Positions 61,157 to 64,000 of a DNA stretch of 64,000 bases are shown here, one piece after another. The stretch is from Calcarisporiella thermophila CBS 279.70 (Eukaryota; Calcarisporiellomycota). The stretch spans positions 445,829 to 509,828 of the forward strand of contig NW_027192197.1 of NCBI RefSeq assembly GCF_041956535.1, read 5' to 3'. The stretch's first letter is position 1, and each line of letters begins with the position of its first letter. The notes under the pieces were generated by a model. The model was given only the letters and a program-made list of their open reading frames with translations. It ran no database searches and was not told the DNA's origin. The position numbers were made by a program, and so were the translations under genes.

Positions 61157-61492
61157 TTATAATTCTTCTCTTTTTACTCTTTGTCTCGGGATTTGAATCG
61201 ATGCATCAACCACTCCAGGCAAGTCTTTTAATGCACTTGCTACACTGTCGGCATCGCTTCCCTGCTTGATGTAGACCAAGAAAGCGTCTGGAATCGGCTC
61301 GAGTGGAATAACACGTTCAACAGAGGGATGAATGGATGACCATGAAGGCTGGGAAGTAGCAGGCTGAAGAGTTACTGCAATTGTGGGAGTGTTATTCTGA
61401 GGGGTGGTAATCGGTGGCGGATCTGGCATCTCAAAGAAGAGAGAAGGGATAGAAGAGGGTTGAATTGGTGAGATGGAAATGAAGTACGCCAC
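61157..61492 (-). CDS. Small protein resembling an I9/Pbi2-type proteinase inhibitor domain
   Basis: A single open frame of 111 residues on the - strand. The likely start is the first Met or the Met opening MPDPPPITTP. The C-terminal 55 residues read PDAFLVYIKQGSDADSVASALKDLPGVVDASI. This beta-alpha-beta pattern (strand, helix with spaced Ala/Leu, then strand after PGVV) resembles the propeptide-like I9 inhibitor fold of yeast Pbi2, which blocks vacuolar proteinase B. The N-terminal half is Pro/Thr-rich. The similarity is weak and by eye, so treat the function as a guess. Confidence 0.5.
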   Translation of the reverse strand: MAYFISISPIQPSSIPSLFFEMPDPPPITTPQNNTPTIAVTLQPATSQPSWSSIHPSVERVIPLEPIPDAFLVYIKQGSDADSVASALKDLPGVVDASIQIPRQRVKREEL

Positions 61493-61699
61493 TTAAGTAT
61501 TATAGGGAATACGCCACAATTAATACATGGCATAGGAATGAAAGATTTCTATGATCCAGGTGGATCGTATTCCAGAACCATAGGCTAGCTTTAAACGATA
61601 TCATCTGTGATAAGTAAAGCATGTCACAGATGCATATCTGCTAGGTGACAAAAAACAATTTACAAAAAAGTAGTAAAGATCAAAAAATGGATGATATCA

Positions 61700-63594
61700 T
61701 TAATTTTCACTTTCTTGGTTCCTATCCATCAAGTGTCCTCGGACATCGCTCTCAGGCTGGCTGGCCTGCATGGCAATAAAGGGACTTTTAACCATGTCTA
61801 TCCGGGGCAATTTAGAATATTTTACCCAGGTTTTGTATGGCCTATTCGACTGAGATCCAGTGTCATCCATAGCTGACATGGTCGGGAATAAAGTATCCGA
61901 CGGGGAAGGGAGCGAAATGACGGAGGTCGAATTGGAATCAAACGTTGATGAAGAGGAATTCGTAGTAGGTTCGCTACCACTATTCTCACCAATACTCGAG
62001 TTCGGGCTACTCTTGTTTGACCCGGATCCCCTGCTCTCGATGCTCTTGGATGCAATAGGATTACGTCCAGCATCAGCCTGACCATCTTGGCCGCCGCTTC
62101 TATCCACAGAATAACTCCCGTGACCACCTCCATCAATAATTTCAGTAGGCGTGCTCACTGGCTGCTTTGTCCGGCACATACCCTCCTTCTCGCCCCTATT
62201 GATATGCTTATATTCACCTATTGATCCATCCAACGGGTTAGACTTGTGCCCAATATGCATTTCTCTATCTTCGCACTCCACCCCCCTTTTATCTTTATTT
62301 CCGACCCTATTCTTAATTGGAAGCGATGTGTCGTTATGAATCTTTGAACGCTTGCGGGCGTGGGCCGTCGCTGAGCTTCCAGCCGCCTCCTGCCGCGCTT
62401 TGAATTCGTTTAGATATTCCTTGTATTCTTTGTATTCAGGAGTCTTTTCATACTCTGCCAGTTTTGCCAAATACCCACCCTTCTCTTTCGAGGCCGCTGA
62501 TTCGTATTTTTCTCTCTCGTTTGATTCCAGGGCTTGCCAGCGATTTCCGACGATCTTTGCAATGTCAGAGAATGAAAGATTCGGTTCCCGGCCAAGCTCA
62601 GCTCGAACAGTATTCGCAAACATAACGTAAGCTGTCGGAGGTTTCACTGGCGCGTTGGGATCTGGTTTAGCATGGCGGCGATAGCGCCGCTTCTGATGAT
62701 TTGGATCACTGCCCTGATCGCCGTCATCATTTAACATATTATCGCTTGAATAGTTAGAATTGGAGGTAGGAAGTTGGTTCGAGGCCTCAGAAGCACAGGA
62801 TAATGCACCTCTAGTGGAAAGTGCTACAGTAGCAGGGGTAATATCTCGGCGATTAGTGTCGTTAGGGCTAGTTCTTGTGTTGGCTCTTCCAGGCAATAAT
62901 ACAGGCACAGTTCTCGGAATTCGCTCCCCTTCAACTTGTCGGTCAGGTGCCGGAGGCAAATGGATCGGAAATAGGACCCGGTGTTGTGGAGATATTGCTT
63001 CGGGCGAATTGCGTGCGGAACTCAATCTGCAGTCGTTCGAAGAGAAGGTTGCATTCGGAGGTGAAAGGCTAGCCACGAAAATGCTTGGGTTCGGATGGCC
63101 TGGCGAACGATGTGTGCTTGGATATACAGGCAAATGGTGAGATGGAGAATTTACGCAGCCATTATTTAGCGCTATTTCATGTTGGAGAAGGCGGCGATGC
63201 CCGCGCTTTACGCCCATTGCGATGAGATCGGCCTCGGTCACCTCAAATACCTTAATATTCCGCCATCATAGTAAGCTCACAATGCAAGTTACAAATTAGT
63301 GTTGTTCCAACTCACGGCATCTATCCGATCAAATCCTTCCTCAAGAAAACGATTGATATACTGCTCGAGACGCAGACGTGTTAGGAACTCAGCTACACCT
63401 TCTTTCCGCGCACGGCTTCGGGGAGATTCTGAGAGTAAATGTGGTTGTGACTGAGAGGCCTCTTGAGAGAAAGAGAGTGGCTCTTTGGATGGAAGCTGAG
63501 GCCGGGACGGAAACACGGAATAATGTAAATGCGGGGGGGATGAAAGAGGCTTAGGTTGATCTTGCGAGGGCAATTGCTTGTCTAGATTATGCAT
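61700..63594 (-). CDS. SAM-domain plus HMG-box transcription factor
   Basis: Two exons on the - strand (63316-63594, 61700-63250) join in phase to 609 residues. A SAM domain crosses the intron, at residues about 66-115 (VAEFLTRLRLEQYINRFLEE, then VFEVTEADLIAMGVKRGHRR). A single HMG box lies near residues 285-360 (DPNAPVKPPTAYVMFANTVR, LSFSDIAKIVGNRWQAL, KYESAASKEKGGYLAKLAEY), followed by a basic KARKRSK cluster. The rest is Ser/Gly/Pro-rich and disordered. HMG boxes bend DNA, and the SAM domain is a protein-interaction module. The pairing occurs in several fungal regulators, but the target genes are unknown. The box is of the non-MATA, NHP6/HMGB-like type because of the PNAPVKPPTAYVMF opening. 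Confidence 0.85.
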
Positions 63595-64000
63595 AGCGCG
63601 TTGAACTAACTCATTTCATGCCATTGCTCTACAATTTTCTATGAAATGAGTATTAAAGGCCGTCTGCAGTGAGAGAACAGAAAAGAATAAAATAGAACGA
63701 AATGCCTTAACCATATATTGCATCTTATGCCGGCTTTAAGATTGATCGGAAGAGCGCTAGGCAACTTGGGCCAATGGTTCGTTGGTGACTAGTTCATCTC
63801 AGACTAGAAATCTTTTCCTAGTTTCAGTTGGCATATTCGAGTCCTTTTTCGTACTAGCCGTCTGATATTAATTAGCGAAACAGGGCAGTGGGGTTAAAGT
63901 GGGGCTTGAATCTTAACTCTTTCCATTCCATACCGTATCAGAGTGAGAAAATAAAATGCAATTTTATTGTGACATGGTCATCTTTCATAATGAACTATAC
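63595..64000. other. Right edge, no gene seen
   Basis: Upstream region of the SAM-HMG gene and window end. No supported coding sequence. Confidence 0.5.

Overview
This window is nuclear DNA of an intron-rich fungus. The evidence is a velvet-domain regulator, an Nha1-type Na+/H+ antiporter, Ku80, Cdc123, Sec24, SmD1, Vma5, Sdh4, a VARP-like Vrl1 and short spliceosomal introns (mostly 42-110 nt, GT..AG) in almost every gene. Budding yeasts are unlikely because nearly all genes carry 1-10 or more introns. The phylum cannot be fixed from the sequence: a FYVE-like zinc finger on a BEACH protein, a SAM-HMG protein and velvet proteins occur together here, but I could not run the searches that would place them. 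There are no operons. Genes sit singly on both strands in convergent and divergent pairs.

Layout. 1-6.6 kb: a 7-exon velvet regulator, one unrecognised TP-rich gene, and a long stretch with no visible gene. 6.6-12.5 kb: Nha1-type antiporter and Ku80 on the + strand. 12.8-15.1 kb: a DCAF4-like WD40 protein on the - strand, divergent from an HSL-type alpha/beta hydrolase (15.3-17.0 kb). 17.7-20.0 kb: a WrbA/Ycp4 flavodoxin-fold protein and Cdc123. 20.1-22.1 kb: a secreted or vacuolar serine carboxypeptidase (-). 22.7-23.6 kb: a Vps55 gene (-) cut into exons too small for ordinary ORF scanning. 23.9-27.7 kb: an NF-X1-type zinc-finger protein. 28-31.5 kb: proteasome beta1 (-), V-ATPase subunit C (+), SmD1 (-). 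31.8-35.5 kb: Sec24. 36.1-40.3 kb: a Vrl1/VARP-like VPS9-ankyrin-PX-coiled protein. About 40.7-53.6 kb: a giant ALFY-like BEACH-WD40-FYVE gene. 54-56 kb: an unrecognised Pro/Ser-rich protein (-). 57.6-58.5 kb: a secreted Asn/Gly/Thr-repeat protein with two apparent frameshifts (-). 60.2-60.9 kb: Sdh4. 61.2-63.6 kb: a small I9-inhibitor-like protein and a SAM-HMG-box protein (-).

Themes. Membrane traffic is over-represented: Vps55, Sec24, Vrl1, the ALFY-like BEACH protein, V-ATPase and a carboxypeptidase. Two candidate phosphoinositide-binding endosomal/autophagy genes (Vrl1 PX domain, BEACH-FYVE) stand head to tail. Two housekeeping divergent pairs share short promoters (proteasome beta1/Vma5 and SmD1/Sec24). 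I found no transposase, CRISPR array, rRNA or convincing tRNA. The exon joins given below were checked by hand for GT..AG borders and reading phase where exact coordinates are listed. Everything about function is family knowledge plus inference.
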